Assembly: GCA_038239345.1 (NCBI GenBank)
Contig: JBBSEX010000012.1
Span: 1 to 64,000, forward strand
DNA from: JBBSEX01 sp038239345
GTDB lineage: Bacteria; Acidobacteriota; Terriglobia; Bryobacterales; Bryobacteraceae
Reading direction: 5' to 3'
DNA length: 64,000 nt
Below the pieces are notes generated by a model that saw nothing but the letters and a program-made list of their open reading frames with translations, did no database searches and was not told the DNA's origin. Below, in pieces: positions 19,559 to 28,081 of this stretch (positions within the stretch are counted from its first letter, which is position 1; every line of letters begins with the position of its first letter). A program made the position numbers and the translations under genes.

Positions 19559-19759
19559 ATGGATGATTTACGAGTTCCGACCGGCCTTCTGTTCGCCCTC
19601 CTGGGCGCGATTCTCTGCATCGTTTCGTTTGTGATGCCGGAGGCCCGCGCTCCTCTGACGGATGTCGACGTCAACCTCCGCGCGGGAATAACGATGTTCG
19701 TCTTCGGCGTGATTCTGCTGTTGTTGGCCCGCCGCGCCGCCGGTCTGAGCAAAGGTTGA
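19559..19759 (+). CDS. Small two-helix membrane protein between symporter and galK
   Basis: 66 residues with two hydrophobic segments (TGLLFALLGAILCIVSFVM and AGITMFVFGVILLLLA) joined by a short charged loop (EARAPLTDVDVNLR). It begins four bases after the symporter stop, and its stop overlaps the galK start, so translation is coupled on both sides. No known family recognised. Position and size suggest an accessory or stabilising subunit of the symporter. Coding reality is supported by the tight packing and clean membrane topology, but its role is unknown. Confidence 0.65.
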   Translation: MDDLRVPTGLLFALLGAILCIVSFVMPEARAPLTDVDVNLRAGITMFVFGVILLLLARRAAGLSKG

Positions 19760-20826
19760 TCGCTAGAAACTGGCGTGGTCCAGGACGCGTAAACCTGATC
19801 GGCGAGCACACCGATTACAACCTAGGATTTGTTCTGCCAATTGCACTGGACCTGGCTTGCTTTGTCAGCGCTAAGCCGAATTTCGACGGGCTGCTTCGGG
19901 TCCATTCCGGGAATGAAAATGACAGCGCGGAATGGCCGATAGGAGAATTGGGTTCGCTCCGCAAGCGCCAACACTGGAGCGATTACATCGCCGGTGTCGC
20001 CCAGCAGCTATCACTTTCCGGCGTGCCTGTCGAAGCGGCGGACTTATCTATTCACAGTACCGTGCCGGTTGGAGCCGGCTTAAGTTCATCGGCGGCGCTG
20101 GAGGTGTCGGTAGCGTTGGCATTGGGTGGGGGAGTTCTGAATGGCGTAGAACTCGCAAAATTGTGCCGCCGGGCTGAAACCGAATTCGTCGGGATGCCGT
20201 GCGGCATCATGGACCAATTTGTCTCCGTCTTCGGCCAAGAGAACGCCGCCATCTGGATCGATTGCCGCAGCCTGGAACACCGCGCGGTGCCGCTCCCAAC
20301 GGACTTGAAGATCGTTGCCATCAATTCGCTGGTGAAGCATGAACTAGGATCGTCAGCCTACCGCCAGCGTGTGGCTGAGTGCGCCGAGGCATCGAAGATG
20401 TTGGGCGTCGATAGCCTGCGCGATGTCGATGTCCTGGGCGTCATCGACGAATCTTCCCTGCCCCTGCGACGCGCCCGGCACGTGGTGACTGAAAACCAAC
20501 GCGTGCTGCAGTTTGTAGAAGCCGCGACTGCGGGAGATTTGGCCGGGATGGGCCGTCTCTTTTTCGCGTCCCACAAAAGCATGCGCGACGATTATGAGAT
20601 AAGTTGCGAAGAAATCGATTACTTGGTAGATACAGCCAGAAATTTGCCGGGCGTATATGGCGCCAGAATGACTGGTGGCGGGTTTGGTGGTTGCACTGTA
20701 AACCTCGTGGCGCCCGGAGATGCCGAAGCTTTTCGAACATCCATGAGCGCGGCATACCGGGGGCGCTTCGGCCTGGATCCGATATTTTACGATTGCCACG
20801 CCGCCGCCGGGGCGGGCAGTTTCTAG
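19756..20826 (+). CDS. galK: Galactokinase
   Basis: GHMP-family kinase converting galactose to galactose-1-phosphate, the first step of the Leloir pathway. 356 residues. Signatures are GRVNLIGEHTDYN, the phosphate-binding PVGAGLSSSAALE, the catalytic Asp in GMPCGIMDQFVSVFG, and MTGGGFGGCTVNLV near the C-terminus. The start is a TTG whose last two bases are part of the preceding stop (TTGA overlap). The protein therefore lacks about 20 residues usually found before the GRVNLIGEHTDY motif, and no upstream in-frame extension resembles them. Neither galT nor galE is adjacent. It converges on lpxA, with four bases between stops. Confidence 0.94.
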   Translation: MIARNWRGPGRVNLIGEHTDYNLGFVLPIALDLACFVSAKPNFDGLLRVHSGNENDSAEWPIGELGSLRKRQHWSDYIAGVAQQLSLSGVPVEAADLSIHSTVPVGAGLSSSAALEVSVALALGGGVLNGVELAKLCRRAETEFVGMPCGIMDQFVSVFGQENAAIWIDCRSLEHRAVPLPTDLKIVAINSLVKHELGSSAYRQRVAECAEASKMLGVDSLRDVDVLGVIDESSLPLRRARHVVTENQRVLQFVEAATAGDLAGMGRLFFASHKSMRDDYEISCEEIDYLVDTARNLPGVYGARMTGGGFGGCTVNLVAPGDAEAFRTSMSAAYRGRFGLDPIFYDCHAAAGAGSF

Positions 20827-20830
20827 CAAC

Positions 20831-21619
20831 TTACTCGCGGCAAATTCCCCGTTTGCTTGAGCGGATAAAACGCACCAAATGGCGCGTATGCTCGGTGGGA
20901 ATCTCGGTTTCTATCCGCACCAGCGCGTCTTCCAGCTTCAATCCCGAGCGATAGAGCAACCCATAGGCAGCCTTAAGCGCCGCACGGTCTTCACGGCTGA
21001 ATCCGGCCCGGCGCAACCCCACAACGTTCAAACCGCGCGCCTTCACATAGCCGCCGGAGTACAAAAAAAACGGTGGAAGATCCACATTCACGCGGGCGAT
21101 ACCACCCACCATTGCCAGGCGCCCGATCTTCGAATACTGATGAATGCCCACGCCGCCCGAGATAAAAGCCTGGTTCTCAATCTCCACATAGCCGGCTACT
21201 AAAGAGCAACTGGCGATTACCGTTCCATCGCCAATGTGCGCATTGTGCGCGATATGGCCCGACGTCATAATGTAATTCTCGTCCCCTATCACCGTCTCCG
21301 ATTCGGGCGCGGTGCCGCGGGAAATCGTATAGTGCTCGCGAATCTTGTTGCCATTGCCGATGCGCAGATAGCTGCGTTCGCCGGTAAAGTTTTTGTCTAA
21401 CGGATCCGTGCCAAGAGCCGTGCCCGCGGAGATCTCATTGCGCTCCCCCATCGTCGTCCAGCGTTTTACAAAGACGTACGGTTCCAGCCGCGAATAGGCG
21501 CCAATCACCACATCGGCTTCGATCACGCAATACTCGCCGATCACGGCCTGTGGACCGATCCTGGCATCGGCGTGCACACGCGCCGTGGGCGCAATCACCG
21601 CCGATGGATCAGTCGACAT
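20831..21619 (-). CDS. lpxA: UDP-N-acetylglucosamine O-acyltransferase
   Basis: First enzyme of lipid A synthesis; transfers a hydroxyacyl chain from ACP to UDP-GlcNAc in the cytoplasm. 262 residues with left-handed beta-helix hexapeptide repeats (IGPQAVIGEYCVIEADVVIG, VIGDENYIMTSG). The catalytic region is HIAHNAHIGDGTVIA, where the His matches the LpxA active site. A helical C-terminal domain follows. It shows the organism makes lipopolysaccharide. No other lpx gene is adjacent. The ATG start at 21619 is only 22 bases from the divergent fabD start, leaving no room for ordinary separate promoters and leaders. Confidence 0.95.
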   Translation of the reverse strand: MSTDPSAVIAPTARVHADARIGPQAVIGEYCVIEADVVIGAYSRLEPYVFVKRWTTMGERNEISAGTALGTDPLDKNFTGERSYLRIGNGNKIREHYTISRGTAPESETVIGDENYIMTSGHIAHNAHIGDGTVIASCSLVAGYVEIENQAFISGGVGIHQYSKIGRLAMVGGIARVNVDLPPFFLYSGGYVKARGLNVVGLRRAGFSREDRAALKAAYGLLYRSGLKLEDALVRIETEIPTEHTRHLVRFIRSSKRGICRE

Positions 21620-21641
21620 AAATCAGTATGATAATTCAGTT

Positions 21642-22574
21642 ATGAAGACCGCATTCGTTTTCCCGGGACAGGGCTCGCAATTCGCGGGCATGGGTAAGAG
21701 CTTGGCCGAGTCCTATCCGGAGGCGCGCACCATTTTCGACGAAGCGGATGAGGCGCTGGATTTTTCGGTTTCCAAACTTTGCTTCGAGGGTCCCGAGGAG
21801 GATCTGAAGCTGACCGAAAATACGCAGCCCGCGATTCTCACCGCCTCGATTGCCGCCTATGCCGTGCTCCATGCGAAGGGCGTCCGATTCGATCATGTTG
21901 CCGGGCACAGCCTTGGCGAATACTCGGCCTTGGTTGCCGCGGGGTCTCTGCGATTCATGGACGCCGTGCGCCTGGTCAGAAAACGCGGACGCTATATGCA
22001 GGATGCTGTTGCACCCGGCGTCGGCACGATGGCCGCACTCCTGAAACTCCCCGACGGCGCCCTGGCAAAGGTCCTGAAGGACGCCGCGCAGGGCGAAGTT
22101 GTAACCGCCGCGAACTTTAATTCGCCGGATCAGACTGTGATTGCCGGACACGCCGGCGCGGTACAACGGGCGATGGAACTCGCCAAGGCCGCGGGAGCCA
22201 AACGCGCGATCCTGTTACCCGTCAGCGCTCCATTCCACTGCCCGCTGATGAAGCCCGCGCAGGAAAAGCTATCGCACGATATCGAATCCACGCCCTTTCA
22301 TGACCTCGCTTGCCCGCTGATCAACAATTGGCAAGCGAGAGAAATTCACACCGCGGTAGGGGCGCGGCAGGGCTTAATCCAGCAAGTCCCAAATCCCGTG
22401 CACTGGTTGGAATCGATCCGGTTCCTGATAGCCCACGGCGTCACGCGCTTTGTCGAGGTTGGGCCCGGCGGCGTTTTATCCGGTTTGATCCGCAACATCA
22501 ATCCAGATGTGGTCTGCTTCAAGTTTGGTGAAGCCGGGGATTGGGAGAAGCTTGCCGCCGGCCTCGCGCTGTAA
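21642..22574 (+). CDS. fabD: Malonyl-CoA:ACP transacylase
   Basis: Loads malonyl units onto ACP for fatty-acid synthesis. From ATG 21642 the 310-residue protein begins MKTAFVFPGQGSQFAGMG, the canonical FabD N-terminus, so the in-frame start at 21585 is rejected. The nucleophile lies in GHSLGEYSA (Ser 90), with the partner His in SAPFHCPLM and the Gln loop in PGQGSQ. It stands apart from other fab genes. GATAAT (21630-21635) ends six bases before the ATG and no Shine-Dalgarno is seen, so a leaderless transcript is possible. It converges on moxR. Confidence 0.96.
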   Translation: MKTAFVFPGQGSQFAGMGKSLAESYPEARTIFDEADEALDFSVSKLCFEGPEEDLKLTENTQPAILTASIAAYAVLHAKGVRFDHVAGHSLGEYSALVAAGSLRFMDAVRLVRKRGRYMQDAVAPGVGTMAALLKLPDGALAKVLKDAAQGEVVTAANFNSPDQTVIAGHAGAVQRAMELAKAAGAKRAILLPVSAPFHCPLMKPAQEKLSHDIESTPFHDLACPLINNWQAREIHTAVGARQGLIQQVPNPVHWLESIRFLIAHGVTRFVEVGPGGVLSGLIRNINPDVVCFKFGEAGDWEKLAAGLAL

Positions 22575-22585
22575 GGCCCATTTTT

Positions 22586-23578
22586 CTATAACGGAACATC
22601 CACGAGCGTCAGAATTTCTTTGAGGATTCTTTCGCTCGCTTCCGTATTTCGCTGCGCCAGAGCGACGCGGCTGTTCACGGCTACGCGGTGCGCGAAAAGG
22701 GGAATCACTAATCGCTTGACGTCGTCCGGAATAGCGTATTCACGGCCTTCGAGCAGCGCCAGCGCTTGCGTGGCTCGATACAAAGCTTGCGCGCCGCGGG
22801 GGCTGACACCCAGTCCTAACGCTTCATGATGGCGGGTTTTCTCCACGATCGCCAGCATGTAATCCACTAGCGCGTCGTCCACATTGACGCGTTGCGCTAT
22901 CTCCTGCAACTGCAATAATTCTTCGCCACTCACAATGTTGCGAGCGGCGTCGTGATTGTCGCTCACATTGCGCAAAATCTGGCGCTCGGCCGCCAGGTCG
23001 GGATAACCGATGCGAATCCGCATCAGGAACCGATCCAGTTGCGATTCGGGAAGCGGATACGTTCCATGATGCTCTACCGGATTCTGCGTCGCAATCACCA
23101 TGAACGGCTGCGCGAGTGGATAGGAGTGTCCGTCGATAGTCACCTGCAGCTCATTCATTGCTTCGAGCAATGCCGATTGGGTTTTCGGCGTCGCCCGATT
23201 GATCTCGTCGGCCAGCAGAAAATTCGTGAAGACCGGCCCCGCCTTGAACTCGAATAACTCGGTATGGGCGTTATAAACCGTGACGCCCACGACATCGCTG
23301 GGCAACATATCGCTAGTGAATTGGAGGCGATGAAACTCGCAATGGACCGATCGGGCGAGAGCGTGCGCCAAGGTCGTCTTGCCGACACCCGGAACATCCT
23401 CGATTAAAAGATGGCCCTTAGCGAGAAGGCACACTAGCGACAGCCGCAAAACATCGGGCTTGCCGCGGATGATCGTCCCCAGCGCGGATTCGAGTTCGTC
23501 GAGCTTTTCGCGAGCGCCGGAAGCGGTAAGGGCCGCCGGCGGGGGATAGGCCGTATCCCGCTGGGTCATTAATGACAT
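22586..23578 (-). CDS. MoxR-type AAA+ ATPase
   Basis: About 331 residues from ATG 23578. The open frame extends 67 codons further upstream, but this would overlap the divergent gene and has no family resemblance. Walker A is VPGVGKTT (about 63-70), Walker B LLADEINRA and sensor 1 ATQNPVEHHGTYPLPESQLDRF. MoxR ATPases act as chaperones that insert metals or assemble complexes, usually beside a DUF58 gene with von Willebrand A-domain proteins. None is adjacent here, since the next genes on both sides are unrelated. A second ATG at 23569 has TATTAT seven bases upstream and may be the real, leaderless start. Confidence 0.92.
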   Translation of the reverse strand: MSLMTQRDTAYPPPAALTASGAREKLDELESALGTIIRGKPDVLRLSLVCLLAKGHLLIEDVPGVGKTTLAHALARSVHCEFHRLQFTSDMLPSDVVGVTVYNAHTELFEFKAGPVFTNFLLADEINRATPKTQSALLEAMNELQVTIDGHSYPLAQPFMVIATQNPVEHHGTYPLPESQLDRFLMRIRIGYPDLAAERQILRNVSDNHDAARNIVSGEELLQLQEIAQRVNVDDALVDYMLAIVEKTRHHEALGLGVSPRGAQALYRATQALALLEGREYAIPDDVKRLVIPLFAHRVAVNSRVALAQRNTEASERILKEILTLVDVPL

Positions 23579-23600
23579 AATATCGAATTCGACGAACCCG

Positions 23601-24017
23601 ATGCCCCGAAAGTTTATTCTTTTCTTATTTTCCGCGCTGTGCGTCGCCCAGACTACGCCACAAACGGCCATTCGCGCGGTGTTGGATAAACAGGTAACCG
23701 ATTGGAACCGGGGCGACATTCCCGCGTTCATGGATGGGTACGACAAAAACACAACATTCGTCGGCGCTACCACCACCAAGGGCTCGCGCCAGGTGCTACA
23801 GAATTATCTGCGAAAGTATCCGACGAAGGAAGCGATGGGGCAGCTCACGTTTTCCGATCTGGAGATTACTCCTCTGAACGCCGGCTCAGCCTATGTTATA
23901 GGGAAATGGCATTTGGCAAGGAACGCTGCCGGCGGCGGCGATACCGGTGGCGTCTTTTCTCTGATCTTTCTCAAAACAGCAAGTGGTTGGAAAGTGATTC
24001 TGGACCATACTAGTTAG
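23601..24017 (+). CDS. Exported NTF2-like / DUF4440-type protein
   Basis: 138 residues. The N-terminus MPRKFILFLFSALCVAQ looks like a short signal peptide. The rest is an alpha+beta cone of the SnoaL/DUF4440 type: AIRAVLDKQVTDWNRGDIPAF, a conserved-looking MDGYDKNTTFVG, and a C-terminal sheet ending SGWKVILDHTS. Such proteins bind small molecules or act as accessory domains; no catalytic role can be claimed. It diverges from moxR with 22 bases between start codons and precedes the slipin gene by 28 bases, so it may be co-transcribed with it. Confidence 0.75.
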   Translation: MPRKFILFLFSALCVAQTTPQTAIRAVLDKQVTDWNRGDIPAFMDGYDKNTTFVGATTTKGSRQVLQNYLRKYPTKEAMGQLTFSDLEITPLNAGSAYVIGKWHLARNAAGGGDTGGVFSLIFLKTASGWKVILDHTS

Positions 24018-24045
24018 CAGGCACCGCAAAGGAGCGCCCCAGCAC

Positions 24046-24810
24046 ATGATCTTCGTTCCCGTAATCATCATCCTGATTTATCTGATGTCGACCATCAAGA
24101 TCCTGGCGGAATATGAGCGGGCGGTGATTTTCCGCCTTGGCCGCGTTCAGAAAACACCCAAGGGACCCGGAGTGATTTTGGTTTTGGCCCCAATTGATCG
24201 TATGGTCCGCTTATCGCTGCGCGTGGAAGCGATGGAGGTGCCGCCGCAGGATCTGGTTACCAAAGACAACGTCACCGTGAAAGTAAATGCCGTTGTTTAC
24301 TTCCGCGTTGTGGAACCGGTCAGAGCCGTGATCGAGGTGGCGAATTTTCTCTATGCGACATCGCAGCTTGCCCAGACAACCCTTCGCAGCGTACTGGGTG
24401 AGGTGGAACTCGATGAACTCCTCAGCGAACGCGAAAAAGTGAATGTTCGCTTGCAAGCCGTGCTGGACCAACACACCGGCCCGTGGGGCGTGAAGGTGAC
24501 GATGGTGGAAGTGAAGCAAGTCGATTTGCCGGAACAGATGATCCGGGCAATCGCTCGCCAGGCCGAAGCGGAACGGGAACGGCGAGCCAAGGTGATTCAT
24601 GCCGAGGGCGAATACGTCGCCGCGGAAAAATTAGCGATGGCGGCCGAGGTAATTCAAAAGCAGCCGGCGGCAATCCAGCTACGATATATGCAGACGCTGG
24701 TGGATATCAGTGGTCAACAAAGTACGACGATTGTGTTTCCGATGCCGATCGACCTGGTGTCCTCATTGGGCAGGGCTCTGGAGACGATTGGGAAACCCGT
24801 GAAGCCGTAA
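24046..24810 (+). CDS. SPFH-domain membrane protein (slipin/stomatin type)
   Basis: 254 residues. One N-terminal membrane segment (FVPVIIILIYLMSTIKIL) is followed by the stomatin entry motif EYERAVIFRLGRV, the SPFH/band 7 domain with VTKDNVTVKVNAVVYFRV, and a coiled region rich in Glu/Ala/Arg (RAIARQAEAERERRAKVIHAEGE). It forms oligomeric rings that organise membrane microdomains. The partner NfeD protease-like gene often found beside bacterial slipins is absent. AAAGGAG lies upstream of the ATG as a clear Shine-Dalgarno. Confidence 0.92.
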   Translation: MIFVPVIIILIYLMSTIKILAEYERAVIFRLGRVQKTPKGPGVILVLAPIDRMVRLSLRVEAMEVPPQDLVTKDNVTVKVNAVVYFRVVEPVRAVIEVANFLYATSQLAQTTLRSVLGEVELDELLSEREKVNVRLQAVLDQHTGPWGVKVTMVEVKQVDLPEQMIRAIARQAEAERERRAKVIHAEGEYVAAEKLAMAAEVIQKQPAAIQLRYMQTLVDISGQQSTTIVFPMPIDLVSSLGRALETIGKPVKP

Positions 24811-24912
24811 CAGCGGTGCGAAACCAAACCTAAAGAAGTTGTTTTATCGGCCCGCGTAGACTATTCTCAACGTTGGGTGGTGCATTCCACAAGCGCGCCC
24901 CTGAAACGAGTC

Positions 24913-25563
24913 ATGGCGAAAAACGAAGACGGCGAATTCGAACTAATTCTAGGTAATCGGCAATTGCTCAGCGTGTTTTTCATCGTGGTGATTCTACTCG
25001 GTGTCTTTTTCACGATGGGATATATCGTCGGGCGGAATTCCGGCGGCCCCGTGGAGACGGCTAGCACCAAGAAGCCGGATTCCAAGCCTCTCTACGTTGA
25101 TTCGCCGGGACGATCGTTGCCTCCGACGAACCCAGCGGATTCGCAGCCAGCGGAACCAAAGCCGGCCGAGAAGCCAGTGGAGACGAAGCCCGTCGAGACC
25201 AAGCGCGAGCCGCCCCCCACGAAGCCTGAGAAGAAAATCGAGCCGGTGACGAAGCCCGATACCAAACCGGAAATCAAGAAAGCGGAGCCACGGCCCGTCG
25301 CCAGTCCGGGTGGTCCGCAGGAACCCGCGGGCGGACAGATTTATCTTCAAATCGCCGCCACTGGCCGTCCCGAAGCGGAAGTGCTTACAGAGACGTTGGC
25401 TAAAAAAGGATTCAAATCCATCTACACCCAGATCCCGGAGAAGCCATCTCTGTTTCGCGTTCTAGTGGGACCGCTGAAAGACGCGAATGCCATCGGCGAC
25501 GCGCGGACGGAACTGCAGAAGTCCGGATTTCGTGGATTCGACGCCATCAAGAAGACTTTCTAA
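24913..25563 (+). CDS. SPOR-domain inner-membrane protein
   Basis: 216 residues from ATG 24913 (an in-frame start at 24877 adds 12 unlikely residues). Layout: short cytoplasmic tail (MAKNEDGEFELILGNRQ), one membrane helix (LLSVFFIVVILLGVFFTMGYIVG), and a long Pro/Lys/Glu-rich linker full of KPVETKP-like repeats that should span the periplasm. The C-terminal SPOR domain runs from about 140 (IYLQIAATGRPEAEVLTETL...FRVLVGPLKD). SPOR domains bind glycan strands stripped of stem peptides at the division septum. A cell-division or envelope role is therefore likely. Confidence 0.87.
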   Translation: MAKNEDGEFELILGNRQLLSVFFIVVILLGVFFTMGYIVGRNSGGPVETASTKKPDSKPLYVDSPGRSLPPTNPADSQPAEPKPAEKPVETKPVETKREPPPTKPEKKIEPVTKPDTKPEIKKAEPRPVASPGGPQEPAGGQIYLQIAATGRPEAEVLTETLAKKGFKSIYTQIPEKPSLFRVLVGPLKDANAIGDARTELQKSGFRGFDAIKKTF

Positions 25564-25623
25564 GAACCGCTTGCGACAGCCGGTGGTAACCTTAAGGTAG
25601 GACTCGACGGGTCCTATCCTCTC

Positions 25624-26547
25624 ATGCGAAACGTAGTGATTCTTGGTTCCGGTTGCGCCGGAAATACAGCGGCTCTTTATGCCGCCAGAGCTAATTTGAA
25701 ACCGTTGGTTGTGGCGGGTCACGAAGCAGGCGGCCAGCTTTCCCTGACTACACTGGTGGAGAATTTTCCCGGTTTTCCCGACGGCATTCACGGCCCTGAA
25801 CTCGTCGAGAATATGAAAAAGCAGGCGACGGCCTTCGGCGCCGAATACCTGCATGGTTCCCTGATTGAGGCGGACCTTTCCACCCGGCCTTTCAAGCTGA
25901 ATATCGATGGCGAGTGGATGGAAACGCTGACGGTAATTATCGCTACCGGGGCATCGGCCCGCTGGCTGAATTTACCCAACGAACAAAAGTTGATTGGGCA
26001 CGGCGTCAGTTCCTGCGCGACGTGCGACGGCTTCTTTTATCGCGGCAAGAAGATCATCGTTATCGGTGGTGGCGATTCGGCAATGGAAGAGGCGAACTTC
26101 CTAACGCGCTTCGGTTCGGAAGTGGCGGTAGTGCATCGCAGTGACACCTTCCGGTCATCTCGAATCATGCTTGATCGCGCGCGGCAGAATCCAAAAATCA
26201 AATTTTTAACGGATACGGTAGTTGACGATATCTACGACGTCGCGCAGAATTCGGTCACCGCCGTGAAGTTGCGTAATTTGAAAACCGGTGAAACGTGGAT
26301 GCGCGACGTGGACGGGTTCTTCGTTGCCATCGGGCATATCCCGAATACGAAACCATTCGTGGGCCAGATCGACCTTGATCCCGATGGCTACATCTTGTCG
26401 AAGGGTGGAGCGCGCACCAACGTCACCGGTGTGTTTCACGCGGGCGACGTGCAGGATCGGACATACCGCCAGGCAATCACAGCATCAGGCGCGGGATGCA
26501 TGGCAGCCATCGAAGTGGAACGCTTTCTGGAAGCGGAAGGCCACTAA
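25624..26547 (+). CDS. trxB: Thioredoxin reductase
   Basis: NADPH-dependent FAD enzyme of 307 residues that reduces thioredoxin. The FAD motif is GSGCAGNTAALYAARA (GSGPAG in most homologues; Pro to Cys here). The redox-active site CATC lies at 131-134 and the NADPH motif is VIGGGDSAMEEA. The C-terminal GVFHAGDVQDRTYRQAITA is the second FAD-binding motif. Length and domain order are those of low-molecular-weight bacterial TrxB. No thioredoxin gene is adjacent; the TlpA-like protein at 41234 is periplasmic or exported and is unlikely to be its direct partner. Confidence 0.94.
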   Translation: MRNVVILGSGCAGNTAALYAARANLKPLVVAGHEAGGQLSLTTLVENFPGFPDGIHGPELVENMKKQATAFGAEYLHGSLIEADLSTRPFKLNIDGEWMETLTVIIATGASARWLNLPNEQKLIGHGVSSCATCDGFFYRGKKIIVIGGGDSAMEEANFLTRFGSEVAVVHRSDTFRSSRIMLDRARQNPKIKFLTDTVVDDIYDVAQNSVTAVKLRNLKTGETWMRDVDGFFVAIGHIPNTKPFVGQIDLDPDGYILSKGGARTNVTGVFHAGDVQDRTYRQAITASGAGCMAAIEVERFLEAEGH

Positions 26548-26572
26548 ATAGCCTCCCGCGATTAAAGTTCGT

Positions 26573-27583
26573 CTAGCGCCCCACGACAAGAACTTTAAAT
26601 GTATCCGGTACCAATGCAGGACGGGGCCGGGGCGCTTGCGCGGTTGCGGCAGGCGTCGCGCCCATCTCCGCTGTCGGCAGATACAGCTGATGGGTCTTCA
26701 GGTCGACAGCCATCGTCCTAGCGCCTTTTTGGGTCTTGGCGTTTTCGACAACCGTCCACTTGCCGTCAACCTCCTGAACCACGGTCAAGGTTCCTTCTCC
26801 ATTGGAACTGAACGCCAAGCCCCGGCCGGGGTCGAATCCAGCGCCGTCCGCGCCCTGTCCGATTGGCGGTGTCGCCACCACCTTGCCTGTATCCGGGTCG
26901 GACACCACCATCATCTTATTTCCGCAGACGGAAAAGATGCGCCGCTTCTGGACATCCATCGCCAAGCCCGAGGGCTCGTCGCATGGGGCAAGAGAATATC
27001 GCTTCGTAACCTTCAGCGCCTTGGCGTCGATCTCAGCGATCTCATTGGTGTCTTCGATGTTCACGTAAATCCGGCCTTTTCCATCCGCAGCGGAAAATTC
27101 AGGCTTGCCGCCCAGAGGAATAGTGCCTTCGACATTCCCCGTCTTCGCGTCAAACGCCGTGGCATCCTTGGAGCGCCCATTGAAGGTGAACACCCGGCCG
27201 GATACGGCCTCATACTGAATGGCGTCGGGATTCTGACCCGTTTTCACTTGACCCGTAACCTGCAGAGTTTTTAGATCGAAGATGCTTACCGTATTTGCCC
27301 GGCCATTGCTCGTGAAACCGCGATTCAGATCCGGCGCGGTCGCGATCCCGTGCACGCCAGCCGTATCGGGAATCTCGCCTACTGCCTTGCCGCTATCTGT
27401 GTCGACCACCACCACTTTCGTGGCGTGCGAAACGTAGAGTCGCCGGGCGGCGCTGTCCATCGTCAGATAGTCCCAGCCGCCTTCACCGCCGAGCTTGATC
27501 TCTTTCACAACCTGATATCCGTTCGGTGCCGCAACGGCGGCCGCGACCACGGCAACACAAGCAAACTTCAAGAATGGTTTCAT
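26573..27583 (-). CDS. Exported YVTN-type beta-propeller protein
   Basis: 336 residues. A signal peptide (MKPFLKFACVAVVAAAVAAP) is followed by repeated blades of the YncE/YVTN type: RRLYVSHATKVVVVDTDSGK, LNRGFTSNGRANTVSIFDLK, KGRIYVNIEDTNEIAEIDAK. A seven-bladed propeller is probable. Function unknown; such proteins serve as periplasmic binding or scaffold modules. It starts eight bases after the PepSY-like gene and has AGGAG before its ATG, so it is probably the last gene of an operon that begins with the response regulator at 30111. Confidence 0.82.
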   Translation of the reverse strand: MKPFLKFACVAVVAAAVAAPNGYQVVKEIKLGGEGGWDYLTMDSAARRLYVSHATKVVVVDTDSGKAVGEIPDTAGVHGIATAPDLNRGFTSNGRANTVSIFDLKTLQVTGQVKTGQNPDAIQYEAVSGRVFTFNGRSKDATAFDAKTGNVEGTIPLGGKPEFSAADGKGRIYVNIEDTNEIAEIDAKALKVTKRYSLAPCDEPSGLAMDVQKRRIFSVCGNKMMVVSDPDTGKVVATPPIGQGADGAGFDPGRGLAFSSNGEGTLTVVQEVDGKWTVVENAKTQKGARTMAVDLKTHQLYLPTAEMGATPAATAQAPRPRPALVPDTFKVLVVGR

Positions 27584-27591
27584 GGATGCTC

Positions 27592-28041
27592 CTATTTTTT
27601 CACGCTTCCATCGCCGGCGATTGCAACTTCCGATTTCTTGCCACCTTTGTTGATAGTGGCTTCGTACGAGACGGCTCCGGCTTTTGTAACTGACTCAACT
27701 TTCACAATTTTTGCGCCAGCCGCCACGCGCTCGATGGTGGCCCGGACGGGTGCCGGCACACTGGCAAGCTCGACTTGCTCTTCTACTTCGACGATTGCGC
27801 CCGCGCTATCGACAATCAGGTCCCGGCTCTTGCCATTCACCTTCGTTTCGACTTCATACATCGTCTTGCCGCCTTCCACCTCTTCGGATAATCCGACTAG
27901 CTTGGCAGCCTTGGTTTCGATTTGTACTGTTTTCTGAACGGCGGGGGGAAGATCTTTCATCTTCACCGGTTTCTCGGCCGCCGAGGCTCCGATAGCCACA
28001 GCCGCGCCTATCAGGAATGTCGCCAGATAAGAAGAACTCAT
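27592..28041 (-). CDS. Exported PepSY-like protein
   Basis: 149 residues with a signal peptide (YLATFLIGAAVAIGASAA). Two repeats of a PepSY-like beta-alpha-beta unit follow: MKDLPPAVQKTVQIETK...YEVETKVNGKSRDLIVDSAG and ASVPAPVRATIERVAAG...YEATINKGGKKSEVAIAGDG. PepSY-like proteins often sit beside two-component systems and are thought to modulate peptidases or sense envelope stress. It lies 40 bases downstream of the histidine kinase gene on the same strand. TACTGT (28053-28048) ends six bases before the ATG, so it might also have its own leaderless promoter. Confidence 0.78.
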   Translation of the reverse strand: MSSSYLATFLIGAAVAIGASAAEKPVKMKDLPPAVQKTVQIETKAAKLVGLSEEVEGGKTMYEVETKVNGKSRDLIVDSAGAIVEVEEQVELASVPAPVRATIERVAAGAKIVKVESVTKAGAVSYEATINKGGKKSEVAIAGDGSVKK

Positions 28042-28081
28042 AGCGTAACAGTACAGACCTTATCTGAAAAATCGGTGAAAG

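Noticed and set aside
23579..23779. Longer MoxR start at 23779
   Set aside because: The extra 67 residues have no family likeness and would cover the divergent gene, whose signal peptide is clear.
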